Source: JAPLXD01 sp041661585 (GTDB lineage Bacteria > Patescibacteriota > Minisyncoccia > Moranbacterales > UBA11712). Taken from it: a stretch of DNA of 13,231 nt. Position 1 is the first letter of the stretch, and the number at the start of each line of letters is the position of its first letter. A model generated the notes under the pieces. It had not been told where the DNA came from and searched no databases. It worked only from the letters and a program-made list of their open reading frames with translations. The DNA is taken from the NCBI GenBank assembly GCA_041661585.1, contig JBAZUC010000021.1, positions 1-13,231 on the forward strand. Direction: 5' to 3'. Of the stretch, positions 1-6,821 are shown piece by piece. The translations under genes and the position numbers were made by a program.

Positions 1-49
1 GAGGTGCAAGCCAATCCCCGAAGCGCCGGTGAACGTCAGCGATAACTAT

Positions 50-793
50 AAGGTAACGATTGTAGTTATAAAATTTAGCTATATGCTGGAAACTCCGGAG
101 TATATCAAAGTACTCGCTCAATATATGGGCAGTGAAAATCTTTGATTGTATTCTTTGTAAAAAGAATGCCGGACAATCAGCAGGAAAGACTCTTATGAAC
201 CAAAAATGGCTCAATCAAATTCCGAATGAGTGGGGACACTATCTTGCCGGATTTGTTGACGGCGAAGGAAGCTTCAATGTTTCACTTCGCAGAAAAACAG
301 ATCACAAGATGGGTTGGCAAGTCGTTTTGACTTTCAACGTCTCACAAAAGGAATTGTACATTCTTTCGCAAATCAAAAAGTATCTTGGTTGTGGAAGATT
401 GCAGGCGAGAAAAGACGGAGTAAATTATTTTGTTTGTGCGAATCCAATTGCGATTCAAGAAAGAGTGATTCCATTCTTTCGAAAATTTCATCTCAGATCT
501 GCGAACAAGAAAAATAATTTTTCCATTTTTTGCCAAATTGCTCAATTAGTATTCAAAAAAGAGCATCTCAATGATGCCGGACTTGAAAAAATAATTGAGC
601 TTCGAGAAAAATTGAATCTGGGAAAAGGTCGAAAGAGGAAATACGAAATTGAAGACTGGAAAAGATTCAAAAAAGAGAATCCTCAGAGACTATACGCTAA
701 ACCTCGCGCTTTCCGAAGAGAAGCGGGGATGATATAGTCCGATCCTTGTGGCGACATAAGGTCTTGCAAGTATGCAAGTAGAAAACACAACAG
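50..793 (+). mobile_element. Group I intron at 23S position 1917 (helix 69 loop), carrying a homing endonuclease gene
   Basis: A 744-nt self-splicing intron. The 5' exon ends in U (49) and the intron ends in G (793), as group I requires. P1 pairs exon 43-49 with the guide GTAGTTA (62-68), with U49-G62 as the splice-site wobble. P10 pairs CGATT (57-61) with the 3' exon AATCG (794-798). Core helices by eye: P3 75-79/696-700, P4 85-88/178-181, P6 182-185/680-683 extended by 190-194/673-677, P7 688-694/733-739 with the hallmark GATATAGTCC, P8 about 702-729, P9 746-750/786-790. The endonuclease gene fills the P6 loop and runs on through P7-P8. Splicing would restore helix 69, which contacts tRNA and the decoding centre, so excision should be essential. 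Site and boundaries come from pairing, not from a covariance search. Confidence 0.93.
195..737 (+). CDS. Single-motif LAGLIDADG homing endonuclease (I-CreI-like), intron-encoded
   Basis: A 180-residue protein with one LAGLIDADG motif, LAGFVDGEG (residues 17-25). Single-motif members such as I-CreI act as homodimers and cut the intronless allele, letting the intron spread. The acidic metal-binding position is Glu24 where I-CreI has Asp20. Further likeness to I-CreI is seen in LTFNVSQKE, about 25 residues after the motif, and in the lysine-rich stretch around NKKNN. The frame is open from 132, but I chose ATG 195: it has the SD-like AGGAAAG at 182-188, 6 nt upstream, and 132-194 forms intron core helices. 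The stop TAG (735-737) lies inside the 3' strand of P7, so the last roughly 18 residues are encoded by catalytic RNA and are probably a passive tail. The predicted target is the joined helix 69 sequence around 49/794. Confidence 0.9.
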   Translation: MNQKWLNQIPNEWGHYLAGFVDGEGSFNVSLRRKTDHKMGWQVVLTFNVSQKELYILSQIKKYLGCGRLQARKDGVNYFVCANPIAIQERVIPFFRKFHLRSANKKNNFSIFCQIAQLVFKKEHLNDAGLEKIIELREKLNLGKGRKRKYEIEDWKRFKKENPQRLYAKPRAFRREAGMI

Positions 794-827
794 AATCGTT
801 CTAAGGTAGCGAAATTCCTTGTCAGGT

Positions 828-1055
828 AATGATGTCAGATATTTGCCTGAATATCGCAGTGATGCGATAAAGTAAACTGGCTAATAACGGTGAAAGCTAA
901 GTCTCGTGCAAGCGGGATATTGCCAATACCGTGGGAAGTCTTCGTGACCCCGTAACGACTTATCTCAAAAAGAGATGGACTCACTTAATGCTTATGGTGA
1001 GTAATACGCCGGCTCCTGATAAAGTATCAGGATGAAGATATAGTCTGATTTTTCG
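828..1055 (+). ncRNA. Second group I intron at 23S position 1951, no ORF, 3' end lost in gap
   Basis: Starts after U827 (E. coli U1951). P1 pairs exon 822-827 with the guide GCCTGA (845-850), with U827-G845 as the wobble. A four-pair P10 is possible between ATTT (841-844) and the 3' exon AAGT. P2 is a perfect hairpin, 852-858/863-869. Two hairpins (962-966/972-976 and about 979-984/996-1001) lie after the 5' strand of P7 and could be the P7.1/P7.2 elements of subgroup IA. P8 is 1014-1021/1025-1032. P7 pairs 957-964 with 1037-1045, again with the GATATAGTC hallmark. At least 228 nt are visible with no coding frame. The sequence stops at the N run before P9 and the terminal G. The fold is by eye; subgroup is tentative. 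Confidence 0.85.
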
Positions 1056-1065
1056 NNNNNNNNNN
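1056..1065. other. Assembly gap (10 N) inside the second intron
   Basis: Ten undetermined bases. The left side is intron 2 just after P7. The right side begins AGGT, identical to the 5' exon end at 824-827, and runs straight into the 3' exon. The true length is unknown: the P9 region and the terminal G of the intron are missing. Confidence 0.99.
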
Positions 1066-1321
1066 AGGTAAGTTCTGACCCGCATCAAAGGTGTAACGAC
1101 TTGAAAACTGTCTCAACGAAGGACCCGGTGAAATCGCAATGACGGTAAAGATGCCGTCAACCTACAGCAAGACGAAAAGACCCCGTGGAGCTTTACTACA
1201 ACTTGGTATTGGGTTGTGGTTTTGGCTGCCTAGAATAGGTGGGAGGCTTTGAAGCCTCGACTTCGGTCGAGGTGGAGCCGCCAGTGTAATACCACCCTGC
1301 TAAAATTGCAATTCTAACCCT

Positions 1322-1467
1322 GGTCTGTTAGTTGAATTATATTGAAAGATATATGATCTCATCTAATGGTACTCGGAAAGAAAAAAGTAAAGAAACACAA
1401 TTGAGTATCATTAATGATGATCATTATTTTTCACTATGCCCAAAATTATATAATTCAGCTACCAGAC
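1322..1467 (+). other. Long self-complementary extension of 23S helix 79
   Basis: E. coli has a hairpin of about 24 nt here (about 2200-2223); this sequence has about 146 nt. The basal stem pairs 1322-1342 with 1447-1467: 21 positions with one mismatch and one G-U. An upper stem pairs 1353-1374 with 1403-1424, interrupted by a 5x5 internal loop and one G-U, and is capped by an A-rich loop (1375-1402). Conserved rRNA resumes immediately on both sides. I see no group I core motif and no ORF, so this is either a retained expansion segment or an intervening sequence trimmed by a double-strand RNase. Helix 79 lies near the base of the L1 stalk. Confidence 0.85.
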
Positions 1468-1678
1468 CGGGGACAGTGCCTGGTGGGTAGTTTGACTGGG
1501 GCGGTCGCCTCCCAAAAAGTAACGGAGGCGTTTACAAAGGTTGGCTAGGTCCGGATGGAAATCGGGCTGATAGCGCAAACGCACAAGCCAGCTTTACTGG
1601 AAGACAAATCAGTCGACCAGTCACGAAAGTGGAAGTTAGTGAACCGACCATCGCTTATAGGAGCGTGGAAGATCATCA

Positions 1679-1711
<33 letters not shown>

Positions 1712-1737
1712 CCTCCCAAGAGTCCACATCGACGGAG

Positions 1738-1797
<60 letters not shown>

Positions 1798-2178
1798 TGG
1801 CTGTTCGCCAATTAAAGCGGTACGCGAGCTGGGTTCAAACCGTCGTGAGACAGGTTGGTCTCTATCTGCTGTAGGCGCCGTTGCTTGAGAGGAGTCTTTC
1901 CTAGTACGAGAGGACCGGAAAGAACGAACCTCTGGTGTACGAGTTGTTCCTGCCAAGGGCATTGCTCGGTAGCTAAGTTCGGAAGGGATAACCGCTGAAA
2001 GCATATAAGCGGGAAGCCCACCTCAAGATTAGGCAACATAACTTCCTGGAAGAAGACCAGGTTGATAGGCTCCAGGTGTAAGCGCAGCAATGTGTTCAGC
2101 CAAGGAGTACTAATAAGTTTATTTATCCTTTATCGCAAAAAAAGCCAGCAATTAGCAGTTTCTAAGAAAAGAAATGCT

Positions 2179-2295
2179 ATGAAAAAGTTCAAAGCCTACA
2201 AAACCAGTTTTCTGTTTGCGTCTGCCATTTTGGCGGCCGCGGTTTTGTCGATCGTATTTTTCATATTTTCTGCCCCGGTCATCAAGGCTTTTTGA
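2179..2295 (+). CDS. Possible 38-residue membrane or signal-like peptide in the 23S-5S spacer
   Basis: An ATG frame inside the spacer (about 2131-2320), ending at TGA. The peptide has a basic start (MKKFKAYKTS), one hydrophobic run of about 20 residues (11-30) and a short tail SAPVIKAF. That pattern suits a single membrane segment or a signal peptide with no mature protein. There is no convincing SD, only the purine-rich AAGAAAAGAAA about 5 nt upstream. Every other coding gene here ends in TAA or TAG, while this ends in TGA. The frame continues upstream to 2062 within 23S, so openness alone means little. I do not recognise a family. It may equally be a chance frame or the remnant of a secreted-protein gene. 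Confidence 0.3.
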   Translation: MKKFKAYKTSFLFASAILAAAVLSIVFFIFSAPVIKAF

Positions 2296-2307
2296 AAATT
2301 TAGGAAT

Positions 2308-2443
2308 ATTTTGTTCAGTATGCTTGGCGCTTCTAGCGAAGTAGGTACACCTGTTCCCATCTCGAACACAGCAGTTAAGCACTTCAGCGTCGATGGTAGC
2401 CGCAAGGCAAGAGTAGATCAGTGCCAAGCATTTTGAACAAAAT
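2308..2443 (+). other. Precursor processing stem enclosing 5S rRNA
   Basis: ATTTTGTTCA (2308-2317) is the exact reverse complement of TGAACAAAAT (2434-2443). The 10-bp stem flanks the 5S gene and stacks beyond its own terminal helix across a 3x3 internal loop. Such a stem would be a substrate for maturation by a double-strand-specific or 5S-specific RNase; which enzyme acts here cannot be seen. Confidence 0.75.
2321..2430 (+). rRNA. rrf: 5S ribosomal RNA
   Basis: About 110 nt with the terminal helix TGCTTGGC (2321-2328) pairing GCCAAGCA (2423-2430). Conserved 5S segments are visible: CACCTGTTCCCATCTCGAACAC, given here only by its ends at about 2348-2370, then AGTTAAGC, CGATGGTAG and the GAGAGTAG-like AGAGTAG. 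It lies about 190 nt downstream of the 23S 3' end, in the usual 23S-5S order, and is followed by a terminator. Ends may be off by 1-3 nt. Confidence 0.96.
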
Positions 2444-2455
2444 CCGCAACGACTA

Positions 2456-2481
2456 AAAAATCCCTTTTATAAGGGATTTTT
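2456..2481. terminator. Intrinsic terminator after the rRNA operon, usable from both strands
   Basis: AAAAATCCCTT (2456-2466) pairs with AAGGGATTTTT (2471-2481) around a TTAT loop. There is a T-rich 3' side on the plus strand (ends rRNA transcription) and on the minus strand, where it lies 20 nt after the dnaE stop. Confidence 0.85.
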
Positions 2482-2500
2482 ATGATATGTTATTTTATTT

Positions 2501-5500
2501 TTAATACAATCTTATTTTTATCCCTTCCACTATTTCTTGCAATTTATTTGCTAAATTTTGATCATAACTTATCCGATATGGCGTTTCGAGGCGGCCTTGG
2601 GAGAGTTCGAGGAAAACTTTACAGTCTCCGGCGGGGGCGGAACTCAAAACCGCAGAGATTTGACGGAGGAGTTCGGAAGAAGCGTTTGGCGGCAAAGTAA
2701 TATATAACTTCTGTTCATTCTGCTTTTGGATAGTTTCTTGCTTGCGTTGCTTTTCCAAAACATCGTATCGATCGATCTCATCTTGATTCACGCGCCGGGC
2801 CTCGTCGGCGAGAATTTTCAAAGATCCGTCTTTATCGGAAATTTTTCCGGTGACGAGAACGATATTCCCTTCTTCCCAAAGAGTTTCGTATTTTTCCAAG
2901 GTCTTTGGAAAAACAATGGCTTCCATTTTTTGTCCGCCGGCGTCTTCGAGTTGCACAAAGGCCATTGATTTTTGCGATTTCAAAAATATTTTCTTCACTT
3001 TGTCGATGATCCCGCCGATGGTCACGGTATTATTCACCAGCGTCGAGTCGATTTCGGAAATCGGCGTCGAACATTGGCGGAAAAAGTCGAGAAATTCAGC
3101 GAGCGGATGCTCGCTCACATAGAGACCAAGAAGCTCTTTCTCCCAGCCGAGTCTGGTCATTTTTGGCGCGGGCTGGGCCGGTTCGAGGCTGATTTCCGGC
3201 ATTTTGATGTCAATTCCGGTACCGCCAAAGAGACTCGCTTGGTTGGATGACTGGTTTTTTTGAAAATCTTTCGAATAATTCAAAATTTTCTCGCAATTTT
3301 CAAGGAGTTGGTTGCGCTCGCCAAATTCGTCCAGCGCGCCGCATTTTGCGAGGCTTTCCAGAGATTTTTTGTTGAGATCTTTCGTCTGTATGCGTTCGAC
3401 AAAATTGGTGAGACTGGTGTATTTTCCGTTTTTCTTGCGTTCCTCGACAATTTCCGAAGCGACATTCTTGCCGACGTTTTTGATGGCACCGAGGCCAAAG
3501 CGGATCTGCTCTTTTTCGCCGGGTTTGATGATGGCGGCAAACGTCACAAAACTTTCGTTGATGTCGGGCGGCAGAACTTCGATGTGCATGATGCGGCATT
3601 CTTCGATCTCGATGGCGATGCGGTCGATGTCGTTTTGGTCGGAGGTGAGGAGAGCGGCCATGAACTCGGTGGGGTAGTGGGCCTTGAGATAGGCCGTTTG
3701 GTATCCAATGAGCGCATAGCAGGCGGCGTGCGAGCGGTTGAAGCCGTATCCCGCGAACGGCTCAATGAACGCGAAAACTTTTTCGGCGATCTTTTTTTCG
3801 ATGCCGTTTGCCACGCATCCGTCAATGAACTTTGATTTTTCTTTTTGAACCAATTCCGGAATTTTTTTCCCGACCGCTTTTCGCAAGATGTCCGCTTCCG
3901 AAAGGGAAAAACCGGCGAGCGCTTGCGAGATTTGCATGATCTGCTCTTGATATACGGCCACGCCATAGGTATTTTTGAGAACAGGCTCGAGCTTTGGATG
4001 AATATAAACAATTTTTTTGCGGCCGTGTTTTCTGGCGATGAAGTCTGGGATCCAGTCCATCGGACCCGGGCGATAGAGCGCGACCATGGCGATCACGTCC
4101 TCAAAAGTGGTGGGCGCAAGCTGCTTCAAATATCTTTTCATTCCGCCCGATTCAAGCTGGAAAACTCCGGTTGTGAGCGCTTTTTGCAAAAGTTCATAGG
4201 CTTTTTCATCGTCGAGCGGAATATCGTCGATATTGATCTTCACTCCTTTGGTTTTTTTGATGATCTTCAAGGCGTGCTGGATGATGGTGAGGTTTTTGAG
4301 TCCCAAAAAGTCCATCTTGAGCAGGCCGATCTTTTCGATATAGCTGGATTTGGTCGAGGAAGAGTATTGCGTCACCATATTTTCCGTGTCGCCGGACATA
4401 TATTGAAGGGGGCTATAATTGACAACCGGCTCGGGCGTGATGACGACTCCACAGGCGTGCATTGAGGCGTGCCGGCAGACTCCTTCAAGACGTGAGGCGC
4501 TGTCGAGAAGTTTTTTCCCGGCTGGATCTGATTTATACAAATTGGAAACTTCGGGAACGCCGGCAATCGAATCCCGGATGGACATTCCTGTCGGGATGAA
4601 TTTGGCCGTTTGATCGCAAAATCCGTACGGATAGCCAAGCGCCCGTCCGGCGTCGCGGATGGCGGCTCGGGCAGCCATTGTTCCGAAAGTGATAATCTGG
4701 GCGACGTGGTCCTTTCCGTATTTTTTCCTTACATAAGCCAAAACTTCGTCCCGTCTGGCATCGGCAAAGTCGAGGTCGATATCAGGCATTGAGATTCGTT
4801 CCGGATTCAAAAAACGCTCGAAAAGCAAATTGTACTTTATCGGATCTATGTTCGTGATCCCAGTGATATACGAAACAAAGCTTCCGGCCGCGCTGCCGCG
4901 TCCCGGTCCGACGACGATTCCCTGGTCTTTTGCCCAATTCACGAAGTCCTGAACGATCAAAAAATACGACGCATATCCTGTTTTTTCGACAACCGAAAGT
5001 TCGAACTCCATCCGATCCCGATGTTCTTTCGTTATATTTTCTCCAAAGCGATCAGAAAGTCCCTTTTCGCACAATTCGCGCAAATATGTTTCAGGTGTAT
5101 ATCCTTCGGGCACCTCGTAAAAGGGGAGTTTGATGTTTCCCAATTCGATCTCGAGGTTGCACATTTCGGCGATGCGCATCGTGTTTTCGATCGCTTCCGG
5201 AATTTCCGAAAAATCCTCGGCCATTTTCTCGGGAGAACGCATATACAATTCGAAATCCATCAGGTTCATCCGGTTTTGCTCGCTCACTTTGCGGTTCGTC
5301 TGGACGCAAAGGAGGATATCCTGAATCGGCGCGTCCGCCAGATGGACATAATGCATATCCGTCGTCGCGACAAGCCCGATTCCGGAACGCCGCGAAATTT
5401 CAATCACGCCGTCATTGGCAATTTTCTGATTTGCAAATTTCGGATGATGCTGGAGTTCGAGAAAAAAATGGCCTTTGCCGAAAATTTCTTCATATTCGCG

Positions 5501-6001
5501 CGCTGATTTTTCCGCCTCGTCTATTTTTCCGGAAAGAACGAGCGAGGGGACTTCTCCTTCAACGCAGGCAGAAAGGCCGATGAGTCCCTCGGAATATTTT
5601 TTGAGCAACTCTTTATCTATGCGGGGCTTGTAATAGAACCCCTCGAGATGGGCGATGGAAACCAGTTTCAAGAGATTTTTGTATCCGATTTCGTTTTTGG
5701 CCAGCAGGATCAAATGATGGCGCGCATCATCGATTTTTGCCCGCTTGTTTGCAAGGCCATTGGGAGCAAGATACATCTCACAGCCGATGATCGGCTTGAT
5801 GCCCCGTTCTTTGGCTTTTTGATAGAACTCGATCGCGCCATAGAGCACCCCGTGGTCGGTGAGGGCGAGCGAGTCCATCCCGAGTTCCTTGGCACGATCA
5901 AGAAGCTCGTCGATCTTGGCGAGGCCGTCGAGAAGAGAATAGTGCGAATGCACATGAAGATGAGTGAAATTTATTTTATCTCCTTTATTGCTTTCTGCCA
6001 T
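2501..6001 (-). CDS. dnaE: DNA polymerase III alpha subunit (replicative polymerase)
   Basis: 1166 residues, normal for DnaE. An N-terminal PHP domain (about 10-290) keeps the metal-site motifs: HVH (16-18), LLDG, TDHG (48-51), GCE (73-75), HHL (95-97), SACVEGE and TDMHYVH (214-220). E. coli DnaE has lost several of these ligands, so this PHP domain may be an active 3'-5' proofreading exonuclease; that is inferred from residues only. The polymerase domain has the catalytic pair in MPDIDLDF (Asp407, Asp409), and the third Asp in or just after RPGPMDW (about 649-653). AGYGFNRSHAACYA marks the conserved C-proximal part, and a C-terminal OB fold begins near VTIGGIIDKVKK. On the minus strand an AAGGGGAA SD sits 12 nt before the ATG. 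It ends at a shared terminator and stands alone as a transcription unit. Confidence 0.98.
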   Translation of the reverse strand: MAESNKGDKINFTHLHVHSHYSLLDGLAKIDELLDRAKELGMDSLALTDHGVLYGAIEFYQKAKERGIKPIIGCEMYLAPNGLANKRAKIDDARHHLILLAKNEIGYKNLLKLVSIAHLEGFYYKPRIDKELLKKYSEGLIGLSACVEGEVPSLVLSGKIDEAEKSAREYEEIFGKGHFFLELQHHPKFANQKIANDGVIEISRRSGIGLVATTDMHYVHLADAPIQDILLCVQTNRKVSEQNRMNLMDFELYMRSPEKMAEDFSEIPEAIENTMRIAEMCNLEIELGNIKLPFYEVPEGYTPETYLRELCEKGLSDRFGENITKEHRDRMEFELSVVEKTGYASYFLIVQDFVNWAKDQGIVVGPGRGSAAGSFVSYITGITNIDPIKYNLLFERFLNPERISMPDIDLDFADARRDEVLAYVRKKYGKDHVAQIITFGTMAARAAIRDAGRALGYPYGFCDQTAKFIPTGMSIRDSIAGVPEVSNLYKSDPAGKKLLDSASRLEGVCRHASMHACGVVITPEPVVNYSPLQYMSGDTENMVTQYSSSTKSSYIEKIGLLKMDFLGLKNLTIIQHALKIIKKTKGVKINIDDIPLDDEKAYELLQKALTTGVFQLESGGMKRYLKQLAPTTFEDVIAMVALYRPGPMDWIPDFIARKHGRKKIVYIHPKLEPVLKNTYGVAVYQEQIMQISQALAGFSLSEADILRKAVGKKIPELVQKEKSKFIDGCVANGIEKKIAEKVFAFIEPFAGYGFNRSHAACYALIGYQTAYLKAHYPTEFMAALLTSDQNDIDRIAIEIEECRIMHIEVLPPDINESFVTFAAIIKPGEKEQIRFGLGAIKNVGKNVASEIVEERKKNGKYTSLTNFVERIQTKDLNKKSLESLAKCGALDEFGERNQLLENCEKILNYSKDFQKNQSSNQASLFGGTGIDIKMPEISLEPAQPAPKMTRLGWEKELLGLYVSEHPLAEFLDFFRQCSTPISEIDSTLVNNTVTIGGIIDKVKKIFLKSQKSMAFVQLEDAGGQKMEAIVFPKTLEKYETLWEEGNIVLVTGKISDKDGSLKILADEARRVNQDEIDRYDVLEKQRKQETIQKQNEQKLYITLPPNASSELLRQISAVLSSAPAGDCKVFLELSQGRLETPYRISYDQNLANKLQEIVEGIKIRLY

Positions 6002-6013
6002 ATCTAAAAATAG

Positions 6014-6053
6014 TTCCCCTTAAGGATTTGGATTGTCTTTTTTTCTTATTATA
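6014..6053 (-). promoter_or_regulatory. dnaE promoter -10 and ribosome binding site
   Basis: On the minus strand, a consensus TATAAT (6053-6048) gives a start near 6041 and a leader of about 40 nt, with SD AAGGGGAA (6021-6014). No good -35 is seen at 16-18 bp (TTTTTC at best). The -10 lies between the upstream gene's terminator and dnaE, as expected. Confidence 0.55.
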
Positions 6054-6071
6054 GCTCAAATTGTGATATAG

Positions 6072-6102
6072 AAAAAGGGCACGCGCAACCGCGGCCCTTT
6101 TT
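6072..6102. terminator. Intrinsic terminator after the DUF5666-like gene
   Basis: AAAAAGGGC (6072-6080) pairs with GCCCTTTTT (6094-6102). The inner CGCG/CGCG pairs (6082-6085/6090-6093) extend the stem past a bulged A. It has a T tract on either strand and lies 20 nt past the stop of the minus-strand gene ending at 6124, separating it from dnaE. Confidence 0.88.
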
Positions 6103-6123
6103 AAATTTCTGAAAAATACAGAT

Positions 6124-6729
6124 CTAGTCCAGCTTGTCGTAATCATCCTTCACGAGAACATCGAAATTTTTCGTTTTGGTGATGGTTTTTTTGGAAGAAT
6201 TCCATGTGCCGGTGACGAGAACTTTGTCTTTTTCGCGAATGTCTTTGAAAACACGCTTTTTTCCGTCGTAGGTGATTTTTGTCGACTTCACGATCGCGAC
6301 AGTGATTTTTCCGCGGTCGGTGGTTTTGATCTTCACGGTCTGGGTGGTGCTGTTGATCTCGTCCACAACGCCATACATCGTGGCGGATTTGGTCGTCGAG
6401 AGGTCGCGGACTTCGGTCGCCGTCACATCGCGGTCGTGTTCCGATCCCTTCACATTCAAAACATCGCCGTCATGGATGGCAGAAAATTTCAAGGTTGTGT
6501 GTCCCGATTTCGATTTGTACATTTTTGTGGTTGTCGTATCGACGGTGATGGTATAAGTATGGCCACTTTTTACCGCTTTGATCGTGTGATCGCTGTCGTC
6601 GGTGCTTTGCACGATCAGGTTTTTGATCGTCTTGGTCGCGGCTTGAGTCGGAACAGAAGTTAGCGCCATCACTGCGACAACCGCGCATCCAACCATGCCT
6701 GCAAATAATATTTTTTTATTTATTTTCAC
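6124..6729 (-). CDS. Secreted DUF5666-like beta-rich protein
   Basis: 201 residues starting at GTG. A typical signal peptide is visible: basic MKINKK, hydrophobic core about 7-24, likely cut after VPTQA (residue 30). The mature part has two related beta-rich units, about 33-110 and 116-195. The second follows the DUF5666 pattern: GVVDEINSTTQTVKIKT, then STKITYDGKK, then DIREKDKVLVTGTW. The mature protein is rich in Thr, Lys and Asp with no Cys. The Cys at residue 15 lies within the signal (MVGC), and a lipoprotein reading is possible but weaker. Function is unknown; DUF5666 folds are small OB-like barrels, frequent in secreted proteins of these bacteria. It has its own promoter and terminator and no partner gene. 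No SD is evident. Confidence 0.82.
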   Translation of the reverse strand: MKINKKILFAGMVGCAVVAVMALTSVPTQAATKTIKNLIVQSTDDSDHTIKAVKSGHTYTITVDTTTTKMYKSKSGHTTLKFSAIHDGDVLNVKGSEHDRDVTATEVRDLSTTKSATMYGVVDEINSTTQTVKIKTTDRGKITVAIVKSTKITYDGKKRVFKDIREKDKVLVTGTWNSSKKTITKTKNFDVLVKDDYDKLD

Positions 6730-6758
6730 TTTGTTTTTAGCTAGGATTAGTTGACTAT

Positions 6759-6764
6759 ATTATA
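6759..6764 (-). promoter_or_regulatory. -10 box for the DUF5666-like gene
   Basis: A perfect TATAAT on the minus strand, about 30 nt before the GTG start, predicting a start near 6752 and a leader of about 22 nt. No clear -35 at standard spacing: the TTGACA at 6798-6793 is 28 bp away, too far. Confidence 0.55.
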
Positions 6765-6806
6765 CAACAATTTCGCGTGAAAATAAATATTCTGTCAATA
6801 GATTTA

Positions 6807-6815
6807 TGCTATACT
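6807..6815 (+). promoter_or_regulatory. Extended -10 promoter placing the transcript start at the rnhB ATG
   Basis: TGCTATACT is an extended -10 (TGn followed by TATACT, 6810-6815). A start about 7 nt downstream falls at about 6822, the A of the chosen rnhB ATG. There is no -35 of quality, as is common with extended -10 promoters. It predicts a leaderless or near-leaderless mRNA. Confidence 0.6.
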
Positions 6816-6821
6816 GACGAT

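Noticed and set aside
132..194. Upstream extension of the endonuclease frame to ATG 132
   Set aside because: The segment forms intron hairpins and P4/P6 strands, lacks an SD and precedes the well-placed SD/ATG at 182-197.
1343..1446. A third intron in 23S rRNA at helix 79
   Set aside because: No group I P7 hallmark or guide sequence, too short for group II, and fully explained as one extended hairpin.
3260..3835. A 191-residue plus-strand frame within dnaE (and several others there)
   Set aside because: It lies wholly opposite the conserved polymerase coding sequence and is a shadow of its codon pattern.
6793..6798. TTGACA on the minus strand as the -35 of the DUF5666-like gene
   Set aside because: It is 28 bp from the TATAAT at 6764-6759, well outside the 16-18 bp range.
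6777..6821. Longer rnhB start at ATG 6777
   Set aside because: It adds 15 residues with no RNase HII similarity and would span the extended -10 promoter.
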